DNA of 64,000 nt from Flavobacterium sp. 245 (GTDB taxonomy: Bacteria > Bacteroidota > Bacteroidia > Flavobacteriales > Flavobacteriaceae). The stretch covers positions 372,001-436,000 of the forward strand of contig NZ_SNXB01000003.1 of NCBI RefSeq assembly GCF_004362055.1, in the 5' to 3' direction. Below are positions 18,101 to 26,455 of this stretch, piece after piece; position 1 is the stretch's first letter; every line of letters starts with the position of its first letter. A model generated the notes under the pieces. That model worked only from the letters and a program-made list of their open reading frames with translations, did no database searches and was not told the origin of the DNA. Made by a program: the position numbers and the translations under genes.

Positions 18101-19704
18101 TAACTTTCAGCATCGAATCCAATGCTGATACTTTTCAGTGGCAATTTTCTACTGATGGCGGAAATACTTGGAATGCTTTAACCGAAAATGCAATTTATAC
18201 AGGAACTAAAACCACTTCTTTAACCATTCAAAAAACAAATAAAATAATGAATGGTTATCAATATCGCGTGCTCCTAAACAGAAACAATAATGCGTGCGGT
18301 TTAACTTCTGCTAATTCTGTGAAACTAACGCTTTATGCTTTACCCGTTTTAAACTCACCAATTACAATTGTGCAATGTGATGACGATACTGACGGAGTTT
18401 CTGATTTTAATGTAACCACAAAAAATAATTTTATTTCGGCCAATTTTGCTAATGAAACATTCTCTTATTATACTACTTTGGCCGGTGCAAATACAAAAGA
18501 TCCTGCTCTATTAATTTCAAATCCGCTTGCGTTTACGAGCAGCAATAAAAATATTTGGGCAAGAGTTGAAAATTCAAATGGATGTTTTGCAGTTTCTCAA
18601 TTAAATCTGATTGTTTCAACAACACAAATCGATCCCAACTTTAAAAGATCTTTTACCATTTGTGATGATTTTATTGACGTTGCTAATGATGACAAAGACG
18701 GAATTGCAAGTTTTGATTTTAGCAGTGTAACAACTGACATTCAGTCGATGCTTCCTTCTGCAAGTACAAATTATTCTATAACTTATTTTTCGAATGAAAT
18801 TGATGCTTTGGCAGAAACTAATGCAATTGAAAATCCTTCAAACTACCGAAATACAACACCAAAACAGCAAGAAATCTGGGTACGTGTTGACAGCAATCTA
18901 GACAATGCGTGTTTTGGATTAGGAGCCTATATTACACTTAAAGTAAATCCTAAACCAGATATTGACATAAACAGCAATCGCACTGCAGACGAGTTAGTGT
19001 GCTCTAATTTGCCTACATTTTTTGTTAAACTTGATGCCGGAATTATTGGAAACATTCCACCCAATACATACACCTATAGTTGGTCAAAAGACGGAAGTAT
19101 AATACCTGGAGAAACTAACGAAACTTTAGATGTCAATGAAGAAGGAAAATATACGGTAGAAGTTTTCACTAAAGATGCAATTAGTTGCGGCAGAACCAGA
19201 ACTATTAACGTAACAGCTTCAGATATTGCACATCTAGATTCTGTTTCCATCTCCGATTTGTCAGATTATAATATTGTTGAAGCAAATGTTTCGGGAGCTG
19301 GAAATTATGAATATAGTTTAGATGATCCTAATGGCACTTTTCAAGAATCTAACTTATTTGAAAATGTCCGTCCAGGCATACATGACCTTTATATAAATGA
19401 TAAAAACGGATGCGGAAAAATTTCAAAAACCGTAGCAGTACTCGGAATTCCAAAGTTTTTTACTCCAAATAATGACGGATATAATGATTATTGGAATCTT
19501 CAAGGAGCAAATGACACTTTCAATTCTGGTGCCAAAATTCTTATTTTTGATCGATATGGAAAATTAATCAAACAAATTACCGCTTCAAGCGATGGTTGGG
19601 ACGGAACTTACACTGGAAGCCCTATGCCTGCAGATGATTATTGGTACACACTTAAACTAGAAGACGGACGCGAAGCAAAAGGACACTTTAGTTTGAAAAG
19701 ATAA
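15190..19704 (+). CDS. large type IX-secreted surface protein with IgGFc-binding-like domain and thrombospondin type 3 repeats
   Basis: A 1504-residue protein from the ATG at 15190, which begins a standard signal peptide ending at CFSQ. Residues about 25-440 resemble the IgGFc-binding N-terminal domain: repeated beta strands with a KPVVVTSGSFGG segment and a VPPINCATPN segment. Ca-binding DxDxDG repeats of thrombospondin type 3 kind occur near residues 560, 764-790, 818-845 and 884-905 (for example DSDGDGIPD and DSDNDGVPD). Ig/PKD-like repeats follow. The last ~85 residues, from PKFFTPNNDGYNDYW to AKGHFSLKR, are a type B sorting domain. It probably functions at the cell surface, with calcium-stabilised stalks. 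It is a neighbour and C-terminal relative of the protein at 12665-15001. Confidence 0.88.
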   Translation: MKKTLHSFLLLLFTLNCFSQFSKTHFIPPMVCNPFIIASDQYLYISTPSVANVNFKIIASGGSIVYGTVNNTNPYRYYIGTGPNTQLFTTVIGAAIVSNRGYIVEAEDLVYVSARVNATLTPNGTYNHAGGVVSKGNSALGTTFRLGAMLNPLNDSSLTNFASIMATENGTKITISNIQNGTKISDETTFTTKTITGPITVTLSKNQSYIITLDNYDDKEISSNSSKLIGALVTSDKPVVVTSGSFGGSNSTLVAPTQNSGLQPIGRDVGFDQIVPLEKTGKEYIFIKGLGTDELERALLVAHYDNTEVFLNGATSPYKTLNSGEYVAIDGSQFSNGSLYVKTSNNVFAYQSIGGTTNPANQNMFFVPPINCATPNTVDNIPQIQSIGNNIFNGFLNIVTETGATVLLNNSTITALPTPIQGTANFVRYSVPDLSGNISVKSTKQVYVSYFGTNGAATYGGYYSGFDLKPEIVSSKITLNNSACIPNVSLKINTLSSYDTFQWYKDDVLIPGENKNTFSPSQPGFYQVRGSISGCVSDVFSDKIPVSDCPINIDNDLANDNIDIDYDNDGITNCTESYGDLPINISNQNSGLVKTGAYSNSFTGTVTNSATAAAIPFTGNADGSFVTEVMPGKGFSVSYNLKFAKPINIRLEYITNANETDLLNSNAEYSITSDIDKTVTVLNPYNQLLIDTNYDGIYESGVTQFSSFEIRFRSNGDVPLPAGNGGFKFQSYQTQSFKITHKNLIDNAGNKSTFKLVATCVPKDSDGDGIPDQLDLDSDNDGVPDVIESQIKPIALSKTDTNLDGLDEIFDISATPIDTDNDGVPNYLDLDSDNDGIYDLTESGSNTPDVNRDGIVDSTVFGSNGLADLLETNTDSGVLKYTVLDSDNDGIKNYTEIDSDNDGCNDVIEAGFTDPNFDGQLGNTPVAVNALGIVTSRTDGYTAPNGNYIIATPILITKQPENQTVCELEKVTFSIESNADTFQWQFSTDGGNTWNALTENAIYTGTKTTSLTIQKTNKIMNGYQYRVLLNRNNNACGLTSANSVKLTLYALPVLNSPITIVQCDDDTDGVSDFNVTTKNNFISANFANETFSYYTTLAGANTKDPALLISNPLAFTSSNKNIWARVENSNGCFAVSQLNLIVSTTQIDPNFKRSFTICDDFIDVANDDKDGIASFDFSSVTTDIQSMLPSASTNYSITYFSNEIDALAETNAIENPSNYRNTTPKQQEIWVRVDSNLDNACFGLGAYITLKVNPKPDIDINSNRTADELVCSNLPTFFVKLDAGIIGNIPPNTYTYSWSKDGSIIPGETNETLDVNEEGKYTVEVFTKDAISCGRTRTINVTASDIAHLDSVSISDLSDYNIVEANVSGAGNYEYSLDDPNGTFQESNLFENVRPGIHDLYINDKNGCGKISKTVAVLGIPKFFTPNNDGYNDYWNLQGANDTFNSGAKILIFDRYGKLIKQITASSDGWDGTYTGSPMPADDYWYTLKLEDGREAKGHFSLKR

Positions 19705-19760
19705 TTCATTAAAAAAAACAATTTTAAAATTACAAAATTACAATACGAGTAGAAACAAAA

Positions 19761-19794
19761 AAATCCCAAACTCCAGAATTGGAATTTGGGATTT
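19761..19794 (-). terminator. rho-independent terminator of typA
   Basis: AAATCCCAAA at 19761-19770 pairs with TTTGGGATTT at 19785-19794. On the minus strand it is followed by a T-run, as expected for typA. It may act weakly on the plus strand too. Confidence 0.8.
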
Positions 19795-19815
19795 TATATT
19801 GAAATTTAAATCTAA

Positions 19816-21612
19816 TTAGATTTTAAATCTTTTTCTATCAGTTTCTGTCAAATAGATTTTTCTCAAACGAATAGATTTTGGAGTAACCTCTACATATTCA
19901 TCTTTTTGAATGTACTCTAAAGCTTCCTCTAATGAGAAAATAATTGGAGGGATAATTCTCGCTTTTTCATCATTTCCAGATGAACGAACGTTAGATTGTT
20001 TTTTCTCTTTCGTTACGTTTACACACATATCATCACCACGAGAGTTTTCACCAATTACTTGTCCTTCGTAAATTTCAGCATTTGGTTCAACAAAAAACTT
20101 ACCACGATCTTGTAATTTATCGATAGAATAAGGAATCGCTTTACCTTTTTCCATAGAAATCAATGAACCTTTGTTACGTCCTGAAATTTCTCCTTTGTAA
20201 GGCTCATATCCAATGAAACGGTGTGACATAATAGCCTCACCAGCAGTAGCTGTAAGCAATTGATTTCTTAAACCAATAATTCCACGAGATGGAATATTAA
20301 ATTTAATAATCATACGCTCACCTTTAGTCTCCATACTCAACATTTCACCTTTACGAACTGTTACGAATTCAACTGCTCTACCTGAAAGATTTTCTGGTAA
20401 ATCGATTGTTAATTCTTCAATTGGCTCACATTTTTTACCATCAATTTCTTTGATAATAACTTGTGGTTGACCAATTTGCAACTCATAACCTTCTCTTCTC
20501 ATTGTTTCAATAAGTACAGATAAGTGAAGTACTCCACGGCCAAAAACCATGAATTTATCGGCAGAATCAGTTTCACCTAACTTCATAGCTAAGTTTTTCT
20601 CTAATTCTTTTGTCAAACGCTCTCTAATATGACGAGAAGTTACAAATTTACCTTCTTTACCAAAGAAAGGTGAATCATTAATTGTAAACAACATACTCAT
20701 TGTAGGCTCATCAATAGCAATAGAAGCTAAACCTTCAGGGTTTTCGTTATCTGCAATAGTGTCTCCAATTTCAAAACCTTCAATACCAACTACAGCGCAA
20801 ATATCACCTGCAATAACTTCTGCAACTTTTTTACGTCCAAGACCTTCAAAAGTGTGTAATTCTTTGATTCTTGATTTCGTTACAGCACCATCTCTTTTTA
20901 CTAAAGATATTGGCATACCTTCTTTCAATATACCTCTTTCTAAACGACCAATAGCGATACGTCCAGTAAAAGCAGAGAAATCCAAAGATGTAATCAACAT
21001 TTGAGGAGTTCCTTCAGATACTTTAGGAGCAGGTACATGTTCAATAACCATGTCTAATAAAGGCTCGATGTTTTCTGTTTGATTTCTCCAATCATCAGAC
21101 ATCCAGTTGTTTTTAGCAGAACCGTAAACAGTTGGGAAATCCAATTGCTCTTCAGTAGCACCTAATTCAAACATTAAGTCAAAAACTTTTTCGTGAACTT
21201 CTTCAGGAGTACAGTTTTCTTTATCAACTTTATTGATAACTACACAAGGTTTTAGACCTAAATCAATAGCTTTTTGTAGTACGAAACGCGTTTGTGGCAT
21301 TGGGCCTTCAAAAGCATCTACTAACAAACATACACCATCGGCCATGTTTAGTACACGTTCTACTTCACCTCCAAAATCCGCGTGGCCTGGAGTGTCAATA
21401 ATATTGATTTTTGTTCCTTTATATTGAACTGATACGTTCTTAGAAGTAATAGTAATACCTCTCTCACGCTCTAAATCGTTATTATCAAGAATTAAATCAC
21501 CTGTGTTTTCGTTGTCACGAAATAATTGACAGTGATACATAATTTTATCAACCAAAGTTGTTTTCCCGTGATCGACGTGGGCAATAATTGCAATGTTTCT
21601 AATAGATTCCAT
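19816..21612 (-). CDS. typA: ribosome-associated translational GTPase TypA/BipA
   Basis: A 598-residue GTPase of normal family length. The G1 loop AHVDHGKTT is at residues 10-18, then [19 protein letters not shown] (G3) and NKVDKE (G4). The EF-G-like domains and the C-terminal TypA-specific domain follow, with the [13 protein letters not shown] and RGDDMCVNV segments. It binds the ribosome and assists assembly and growth under stress. It is a single-gene unit with a perfect -7 box (21632-21639) and its own terminator. Confidence 0.97.
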   Translation of the reverse strand: MESIRNIAIIAHVDHGKTTLVDKIMYHCQLFRDNENTGDLILDNNDLERERGITITSKNVSVQYKGTKINIIDTPGHADFGGEVERVLNMADGVCLLVDAFEGPMPQTRFVLQKAIDLGLKPCVVINKVDKENCTPEEVHEKVFDLMFELGATEEQLDFPTVYGSAKNNWMSDDWRNQTENIEPLLDMVIEHVPAPKVSEGTPQMLITSLDFSAFTGRIAIGRLERGILKEGMPISLVKRDGAVTKSRIKELHTFEGLGRKKVAEVIAGDICAVVGIEGFEIGDTIADNENPEGLASIAIDEPTMSMLFTINDSPFFGKEGKFVTSRHIRERLTKELEKNLAMKLGETDSADKFMVFGRGVLHLSVLIETMRREGYELQIGQPQVIIKEIDGKKCEPIEELTIDLPENLSGRAVEFVTVRKGEMLSMETKGERMIIKFNIPSRGIIGLRNQLLTATAGEAIMSHRFIGYEPYKGEISGRNKGSLISMEKGKAIPYSIDKLQDRGKFFVEPNAEIYEGQVIGENSRGDDMCVNVTKEKKQSNVRSSGNDEKARIIPPIIFSLEEALEYIQKDEYVEVTPKSIRLRKIYLTETDRKRFKI

Positions 21613-21631
21613 CTGTGATTTTTAATGGGCG

Positions 21632-21639
21632 CAAAGGTA
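21632..21639 (-). promoter_or_regulatory. -7 box of typA
   Basis: Minus-strand TACCTTTG matches TAnnTTTG and lies 19 bases before the typA ATG. Confidence 0.6.
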
Positions 21640-21768
21640 CACTTTATTTTTTAATAAAAAACGTTTCTAACATAGTTTGCGTATATACAATCAATTAGTT
21701 AATACAAAACACCAAAATATACACTTCAAAATGCAGTTTTCGTATAGCTGAGTTATAGTTAATTTAAC

Positions 21769-21776
21769 TATATTTG
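21769..21776 (+). promoter_or_regulatory. candidate -7 box of the PAS histidine kinase gene
   Basis: TATATTTG matches TAnnTTTG. Only five bases separate it from the ATG at 21782, so the transcript would be leaderless. Confidence 0.5.
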
Positions 21777-21781
21777 AGGTA

Positions 21782-23491
21782 ATGAAAAGTAAAACTCTCC
21801 AAATTACTCTAGTTTATATTCTAGTATCATTGTTTATGGCAATAGTCTGTCATAAAATACTTACCACTTATTTTTCGGACGTTAAATACTTTTATCTTTT
21901 TTTTCTTAAAGATATTTTCTTCATATTAACTACCGCATTGTTCTTCAAATACATAGTTTCTAAAAATGAAAAAAGAAATGTAACTGTTTTCAAAAAATTA
22001 AAAGAAACAAATGAAGAAATAAAAGAATCGAATGAAAAATATGACATTGTCGCAAAAGCAACAAGTGATACCATTTGGGACTGGAAAATTCAGGAAGACA
22101 GCATAAACTGGAACAAAGGAATAGAAGGTGTTTTTGGATATAATCCAAACGAAGTCGGAAAAACATCAAAATGGTGGTTTGACAAAATTCATCCTGAAGA
22201 CAGTATCAGAATGTCAATAAAACTCTATTCTTTTATTGAACAAAAAACAGAAAAATGGCAAGATCAATACCGCTTTAGATGTGCCGATGGAAGCTACAAA
22301 TATGTTCTGGATCGAGGTTTTTTATTAAAAGATGAAAACGGAAGAGCCATCAGAATGATTGGAGCTATTCAGGACATTACCAAGCAAAAAGAGGAAGAAC
22401 AGCGACTAAAACTTTTAGAAACTGTAATCACGCAATCAAAGGATTCGATTTTAATTACCGAAGCCAATTCACAAGCGCGAAAAATTCCAAAAATTGTCTA
22501 TGTAAATCCTGCATTTTCGCAAATGTCAGGTTATTTATCTAATGAAATTGTTGGAAAATCTCCAAACATTTTCAAAGGACCAAAATCAGATTCAGATGAA
22601 CTAAAAAAACTATTAAGAGCAATCAAAAACGAAGAAGAATGCTTAATAGAAACTATTAGTTATACAAAACAAAAAGAAGAGTATTGGGTTCGTTTTTCTA
22701 TGATTCCAATTTTCAACAATGAAGGATCAATTTCTCACTGGATTTCAATTCAAAGAGATATAACAGAAGAAAAAAAGCTGGAAACCGAAAAAGAGCATCT
22801 TATTCGCGAACTGACTCAAAACAACAAAGATCTAAAACAATTTTCATACATCACTTCACACAACTTAAGAGCGCCGTTATCTAATTTAATCGGGCTTTTA
22901 AACCTTATTGAAGACATTCCTGTCGAAAATCCAGAGCTCGAAGAAATTTTAACCGGCTTTACCAAATCGACTCATTTACTAAATGAAACCATCAATGATT
23001 TAGTTAAAGTTATCATTATCAAGGACAACCCTTCAATGCAAAAAGAAGAAGTTTCTTTAAAAGAAGTCTTTGAAAATGTTTTTAGCCAATTATCCTTTCA
23101 AATAGAATTACACAAACCAATCATCAAGTTAAAATTTGAACGTGTACCTTTGCTAAACACTAACAAAGCATATATAGAAAGCATTTTACTTAATTTGCTC
23201 ACCAACTCTATAAAATACAAGTCAGAAAATAGAAAATTAAAAATATCTATTATTGCAGAACAAATCGACAATAAAGCAATATTAACATTCAAAGACAACG
23301 GAATTGGGATTGATTTAGAAAGAAACAGAGACAAAGTTTTTGGTTTGTATCAAAGATTTCACAACTACCCAGACAGCAAAGGACTCGGCTTATACCTTGT
23401 AAAATCGCAGGTAGAAACCATGGGAGGAACGATCAGTATAGAAAGCGAGGTCAACAAAGGGACAACCTTTACCATAACATTTAAAAATTAA
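21782..23491 (+). CDS. membrane PAS-domain sensor histidine kinase
   Basis: A 569-residue kinase. Two hydrophobic segments at about residues 8-25 and 40-58 anchor it in the inner membrane. A short coiled coil follows, then two PAS domains: about 75-200 (ending in GAIQDITKQKEEEQR) and 210-335 (ending in ISIQRDITEEKK). The dimerisation box carries the phospho-acceptor His360 in TSHNLRAPLSNL, the variant typical of PAS-rich kinases of Bacteroidota. The ATPase domain shows NLLTNSIKY, DNGIGIDLE and GLGLYLVKS. It is followed after 5 bases by a receiver-only response regulator, its likely partner. The signal is unknown. Confidence 0.93.
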   Translation: MKSKTLQITLVYILVSLFMAIVCHKILTTYFSDVKYFYLFFLKDIFFILTTALFFKYIVSKNEKRNVTVFKKLKETNEEIKESNEKYDIVAKATSDTIWDWKIQEDSINWNKGIEGVFGYNPNEVGKTSKWWFDKIHPEDSIRMSIKLYSFIEQKTEKWQDQYRFRCADGSYKYVLDRGFLLKDENGRAIRMIGAIQDITKQKEEEQRLKLLETVITQSKDSILITEANSQARKIPKIVYVNPAFSQMSGYLSNEIVGKSPNIFKGPKSDSDELKKLLRAIKNEEECLIETISYTKQKEEYWVRFSMIPIFNNEGSISHWISIQRDITEEKKLETEKEHLIRELTQNNKDLKQFSYITSHNLRAPLSNLIGLLNLIEDIPVENPELEEILTGFTKSTHLLNETINDLVKVIIIKDNPSMQKEEVSLKEVFENVFSQLSFQIELHKPIIKLKFERVPLLNTNKAYIESILLNLLTNSIKYKSENRKLKISIIAEQIDNKAILTFKDNGIGIDLERNRDKVFGLYQRFHNYPDSKGLGLYLVKSQVETMGGTISIESEVNKGTTFTITFKN

Positions 23492-23496
23492 ACATC

Positions 23497-23907
23497 ATGC
23501 TCGAGCAAATTTTATGTATTGACGATGACCCAATCACGTTAATGTTATGTAAAAAAGTAATTTCGAAGTCACAAATTTCGCATGAAATTATCACCGCTCA
23601 AAACGGGGAAGAAGCTCTTCACCACTTTAATACCTTGAAATACAACAACAAAAACAAAGAGAATAAAAAACCCGAATTGATTTTCTTAGATTTAAATATG
23701 CCCGTCATGGGAGGCTGGGAATTTTTAGACCATTTTACCTCGCCTGATTACGCCGAATTCAACACCGCAAATGTCATAGTCTTATCCTCGACAATTGATC
23801 CTGAAGATTTAGCGAAAGCAAAAAAATATCCGATTATAATAGATTTTCTTTCAAAACCAATTACACAGCCAATGCTGGAATATCTTAAAAAGAAAATAAA
23901 TCTTTAG
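23497..23907 (+). CDS. single-domain response regulator (CheY-like)
   Basis: A 136-residue receiver domain with no output domain. The acidic pocket is Asp9-Asp11 (CIDDDP), the phospho-acceptor is Asp65 in LIFLDLNMP, and the conserved lysine is in LSKPIT near residue 122. It is co-transcribed with the PAS kinase upstream. It may act by protein contact or relay phosphate to another kinase. Confidence 0.93.
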   Translation: MLEQILCIDDDPITLMLCKKVISKSQISHEIITAQNGEEALHHFNTLKYNNKNKENKKPELIFLDLNMPVMGGWEFLDHFTSPDYAEFNTANVIVLSSTIDPEDLAKAKKYPIIIDFLSKPITQPMLEYLKKKINL

Positions 23908-23947
23908 TTTAAAGCAAACTAAACTCCAATCCCGAGACTTCGGAACA

Positions 23948-23998
23948 AAATCCAAATTCAAAGCTTTTATTTAAAGTTGAGTTTGGATTTTTTTTATT
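23948..23998 (+). terminator. rho-independent terminator of the kinase/regulator operon
   Basis: AAATCCAAA at 23948-23956 pairs with TTTGGATTT at 23982-23990, with further flanking complementarity, and is followed by a T-run. Confidence 0.8.
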
Positions 23999-24040
23999 TT
24001 GAAATTTAAAATATTGATTTTTTGAAGTAGATATAAACAA

Positions 24041-24068
24041 AAAAAGTCCTCTAAAAGAGGACTTTTTA
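24041..24068 (-). terminator. rho-independent terminator of rpsT
   Basis: AAAAAGTCCTCT and AGAGGACTTTTT form a hairpin at 24041-24066. On the minus strand the run of T after it fits rpsT termination. Confidence 0.85.
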
Positions 24069-24091
24069 TATCTTTAGGAAATTGTAATTAA

Positions 24092-24343
24092 TTACAATTT
24101 AGCAACATGTTTAGTTAACTTAGACTTCAAGTTAGAAGCTTTATTATCATGAATGATGTTCTTTTTAGCTAATTTATCAATCATTGAAATTACAGTTGAT
24201 AATTTTGCAGTAGCATCAGCTTTATCAGTAGCTATTCTTAATGCTTTAATAGCATTACGAGTAGTTTTGTGCTGGTATCTGTTAAGAACTCTTCTTTTTT
24301 CGTTACTTCTGATTCTTTTTAATGCTGACTTATGATTTGCCAT
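24092..24343 (-). CDS. rpsT: 30S ribosomal protein S20
   Basis: An 83-residue basic protein beginning [18 protein letters not shown], with [19 protein letters not shown] near the end, both diagnostic of bacterial S20. It binds 16S rRNA in the small subunit. It is transcribed leftward, downstream of three tRNA-Glu genes in the same direction, and ends at its own terminator. Confidence 0.98.
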   Translation of the reverse strand: MANHKSALKRIRSNEKRRVLNRYQHKTTRNAIKALRIATDKADATAKLSTVISMIDKLAKKNIIHDNKASNLKSKLTKHVAKL

Positions 24344-24496
24344 TTTCTTTAATTTTAGATGTAATAATTATTATAAATACTAGTTAAAAAAGAAAAACCT
24401 CCCACAATTGCAAAACAATCACTTTGGTTTTAACTAATAAAACAAAAATCGAGACACCAATCTTTATTTTACAAAACTTATTTACAACTAATTTTG

Positions 24497-24568
24497 TAGT
24501 CTGTAAGGGAATCGAACCCCTGTTACCAGGACGAAAGCCTGGAGTCCTAACCCCTAGACGAACAGACC
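24497..24568 (-). tRNA. tRNA-Glu (UUC)
   Basis: A 72-nt cloverleaf with acceptor GGTCTGT/ACAGACT, T-loop GGTTCGATTCC and anticodon loop CTTTCGT, giving UUC. No encoded CCA. It is the last and most diverged of three in tandem. Confidence 0.95.
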
Positions 24569-24613
24569 AATTTCCTTCTAAGTTTTCTTCAATTTAAAAT
24601 AAAATTGAAATTG

Positions 24614-24685
24614 TAGTCCGTGGGGGAATCGAACCCCCCTTACCAGGATGAAAACCTGGCGTCCTAACCGATAGACGAACGGACC
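24614..24685 (-). tRNA. tRNA-Glu (UUC)
   Basis: A 72-nt cloverleaf with acceptor GGTCCGT/ACGGACT and anticodon loop TTTTCAT, giving UUC. No encoded CCA. Identical in sequence to the copy at 24725-24796. Confidence 0.95.
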
Positions 24686-24724
24686 ATTAACATCAAGTAT
24701 AGAACTTAATCTGCAGAAAAAAAG

Positions 24725-24796
24725 TAGTCCGTGGGGGAATCGAACCCCCCTTACCAGGATGAAAACCTGGCGTCCTAACCGATAGACGAACGGACC
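24725..24796 (-). tRNA. tRNA-Glu (UUC)
   Basis: First of three tandem tRNA-Glu genes transcribed leftward. It has anticodon loop TTTTCAT (UUC), no encoded CCA, and a near-ideal promoter directly upstream at 24817-24846. Confidence 0.95.
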
Positions 24797-24816
24797 GTGT
24801 TTCTCTAATGCGGATG

Positions 24817-24846
24817 CAAAAATACAACTATTTTTTAGTTGTACAA
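24817..24846 (-). promoter_or_regulatory. promoter of the tRNA-Glu cluster
   Basis: On the minus strand TTG at 24844-24846 and TATTTTTG at 24817-24824 are 19 bases apart, the full Bacteroidota TTG-N17-23-TAnnTTTG pattern. The first tRNA begins 21 bases downstream of the -7 box. Confidence 0.75.
24822..24843 (-). terminator. candidate proS terminator overlapping the tRNA promoter
   Basis: TACAACTA and TAGTTGTA form an 8-bp stem with a six-base loop between them. On the minus strand it is followed by ATTTTTG. Its T-tail is also part of the tRNA -7 box. Confidence 0.5.
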
Positions 24847-24874
24847 TACCTGATGCAAAAAAAAATAAAATTTT

Positions 24875-26353
24875 TTAATACGCCTTAGCAAAAAGCACTC
24901 TTTTTGAAGAAGGACTACCAGTAAATACACAGGTTCCCTCCTCTTCTACAGCATCCAAAGGGATGCATCGAATTGTAGCTTTTGTCAAATCTTTTATCTT
25001 TTCTTCAGTCGCAGCTGTTCCGTCCCAATGAGCAGATATAAAACCTCCCTTACTTTCCAAAACTTGCTTAAACTCTTCAAAACTATTCACTTCTGTAATA
25101 TGAGTATTACGATAATTTAATGCACGATCAAATAAATCTTTTTGAATTTGTTCTAAAAGGTCATTTACATATTCAACGATTTTTTCGCCAGCAACAACTT
25201 CTTTTGATAAATTATCACGTCTTGCAACCTCAAAAGTTCCGTTTTCTAAATCTTTTGGCCCAACTGCAATTCTAACAGGAACTCCTTTCAATTCCCATTC
25301 AGCAAATTTGAATCCTGGTTTTTGAGTCGTTCTGTCATCATATTTTACTGAAATTTTCAACTTTCTTAATTTAGCTGTCAATTCATTTACCGCAGCTGTA
25401 ATTTCTGCTAACTGCTCGTCTGTTTTATGAATTGGAACAATCACAACTTGAATTGGCGCTAAATTTGGAGGCAATACTAAACCTTGATCGTCAGAGTGTG
25501 TCATAATTAGAGCTCCCATCAATCGAGTAGAAACTCCCCATGAAGTTCCCCAAACATGCTCTTGCTTTCCTTCTGCATTTGCAAACTTAACATCAAAAGC
25601 TTTTGCAAAATTCTGACCTAAAAAATGAGAAGTTCCAGCCTGTAATGCTTTTCCATCCTGCATCAATGCTTCAATACAATAGGTTTCATCTGCACCTGCA
25701 AAACGTTCTGTTTCGGTTTTAAAACCTTTAACAACAGGAATCGCCATAAAGCTTTCTGCAAAATCAGCATAAACATTCATCATTTTTTCAGATTCCTCAA
25801 TAGCCTCAGCTTTTGTAGCGTGAGCAGTATGTCCTTCCTGCCATAAAAACTCCGCAGTTCTTAAAAACAAACGCGTACGCATTTCCCAGCGAACCACATT
25901 TGCCCACTGATTAATCAACAAAGGCAAATCTCTATAAGATTGCACCCATCCTTTATATGTAGACCAAATAATCGCTTCACTCGTAGGACGAACAATAAGT
26001 TCTTCTTCTAGTTTTGCATTCGGATCAACCATTAATTTCCCTGGTTTGTCGGGATCATTTTTCAATCTATAATGCGTTACGACAGCACATTCTTTAGCAA
26101 ATCCCTCTGCATTTTTCTCTTCCGCTTCAAACATGCTCTTAGGCACGAATAAAGGAAAATAAGCATTTTGATGTCCAGTTTCTTTAAACATTCTATCTAA
26201 CTCAGCCTGCATTTTTTCCCAAATAGCATACCCGTACGGTTTAATAACCATACATCCTCTAACTCCTGAATTTTCAGCTAGATCTGCTTTTACAACCAGC
26301 TCGTTATACCATTTCGAATAATCTTCTGATCTTGTAGTAAGGTTCTTACTCAT
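24875..26353 (-). CDS. proS: prolyl-tRNA synthetase (archaeal/eukaryal-type)
   Basis: A 492-residue class II synthetase. Motif 2 is in [27 protein letters not shown] and motif 3 in [16 protein letters not shown]. An anticodon-binding domain follows with [12 protein letters not shown] and [16 protein letters not shown]. The length and the YxKW start ([11 protein letters not shown]) match the shorter archaeal-type ProRS (ProS type 3) that lacks the editing insertion, as usual in Bacteroidota. It charges tRNA-Pro with proline in the cytosol. It is divergent from the lipoprotein at 26456. Confidence 0.97.
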   Translation of the reverse strand: MSKNLTTRSEDYSKWYNELVVKADLAENSGVRGCMVIKPYGYAIWEKMQAELDRMFKETGHQNAYFPLFVPKSMFEAEEKNAEGFAKECAVVTHYRLKNDPDKPGKLMVDPNAKLEEELIVRPTSEAIIWSTYKGWVQSYRDLPLLINQWANVVRWEMRTRLFLRTAEFLWQEGHTAHATKAEAIEESEKMMNVYADFAESFMAIPVVKGFKTETERFAGADETYCIEALMQDGKALQAGTSHFLGQNFAKAFDVKFANAEGKQEHVWGTSWGVSTRLMGALIMTHSDDQGLVLPPNLAPIQVVIVPIHKTDEQLAEITAAVNELTAKLRKLKISVKYDDRTTQKPGFKFAEWELKGVPVRIAVGPKDLENGTFEVARRDNLSKEVVAGEKIVEYVNDLLEQIQKDLFDRALNYRNTHITEVNSFEEFKQVLESKGGFISAHWDGTAATEEKIKDLTKATIRCIPLDAVEEEGTCVFTGSPSSKRVLFAKAY

Positions 26354-26417
26354 ATTATATAGTTTGGCACAAATTTTGTTTTAAATAATTTTAACTAAAT
26401 AGTTTGACAAAACTAAC

Positions 26418-26425
26418 TATTTTTG
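26418..26425 (+). promoter_or_regulatory. candidate -7 box of the Gly/Tyr-rich lipoprotein gene
   Basis: TATTTTTG matches TAnnTTTG and lies 30 bases upstream of the ATG at 26456. Confidence 0.55.
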
Positions 26426-26455
26426 TAATGTGCAACAATAAAAAACACCACAGAT

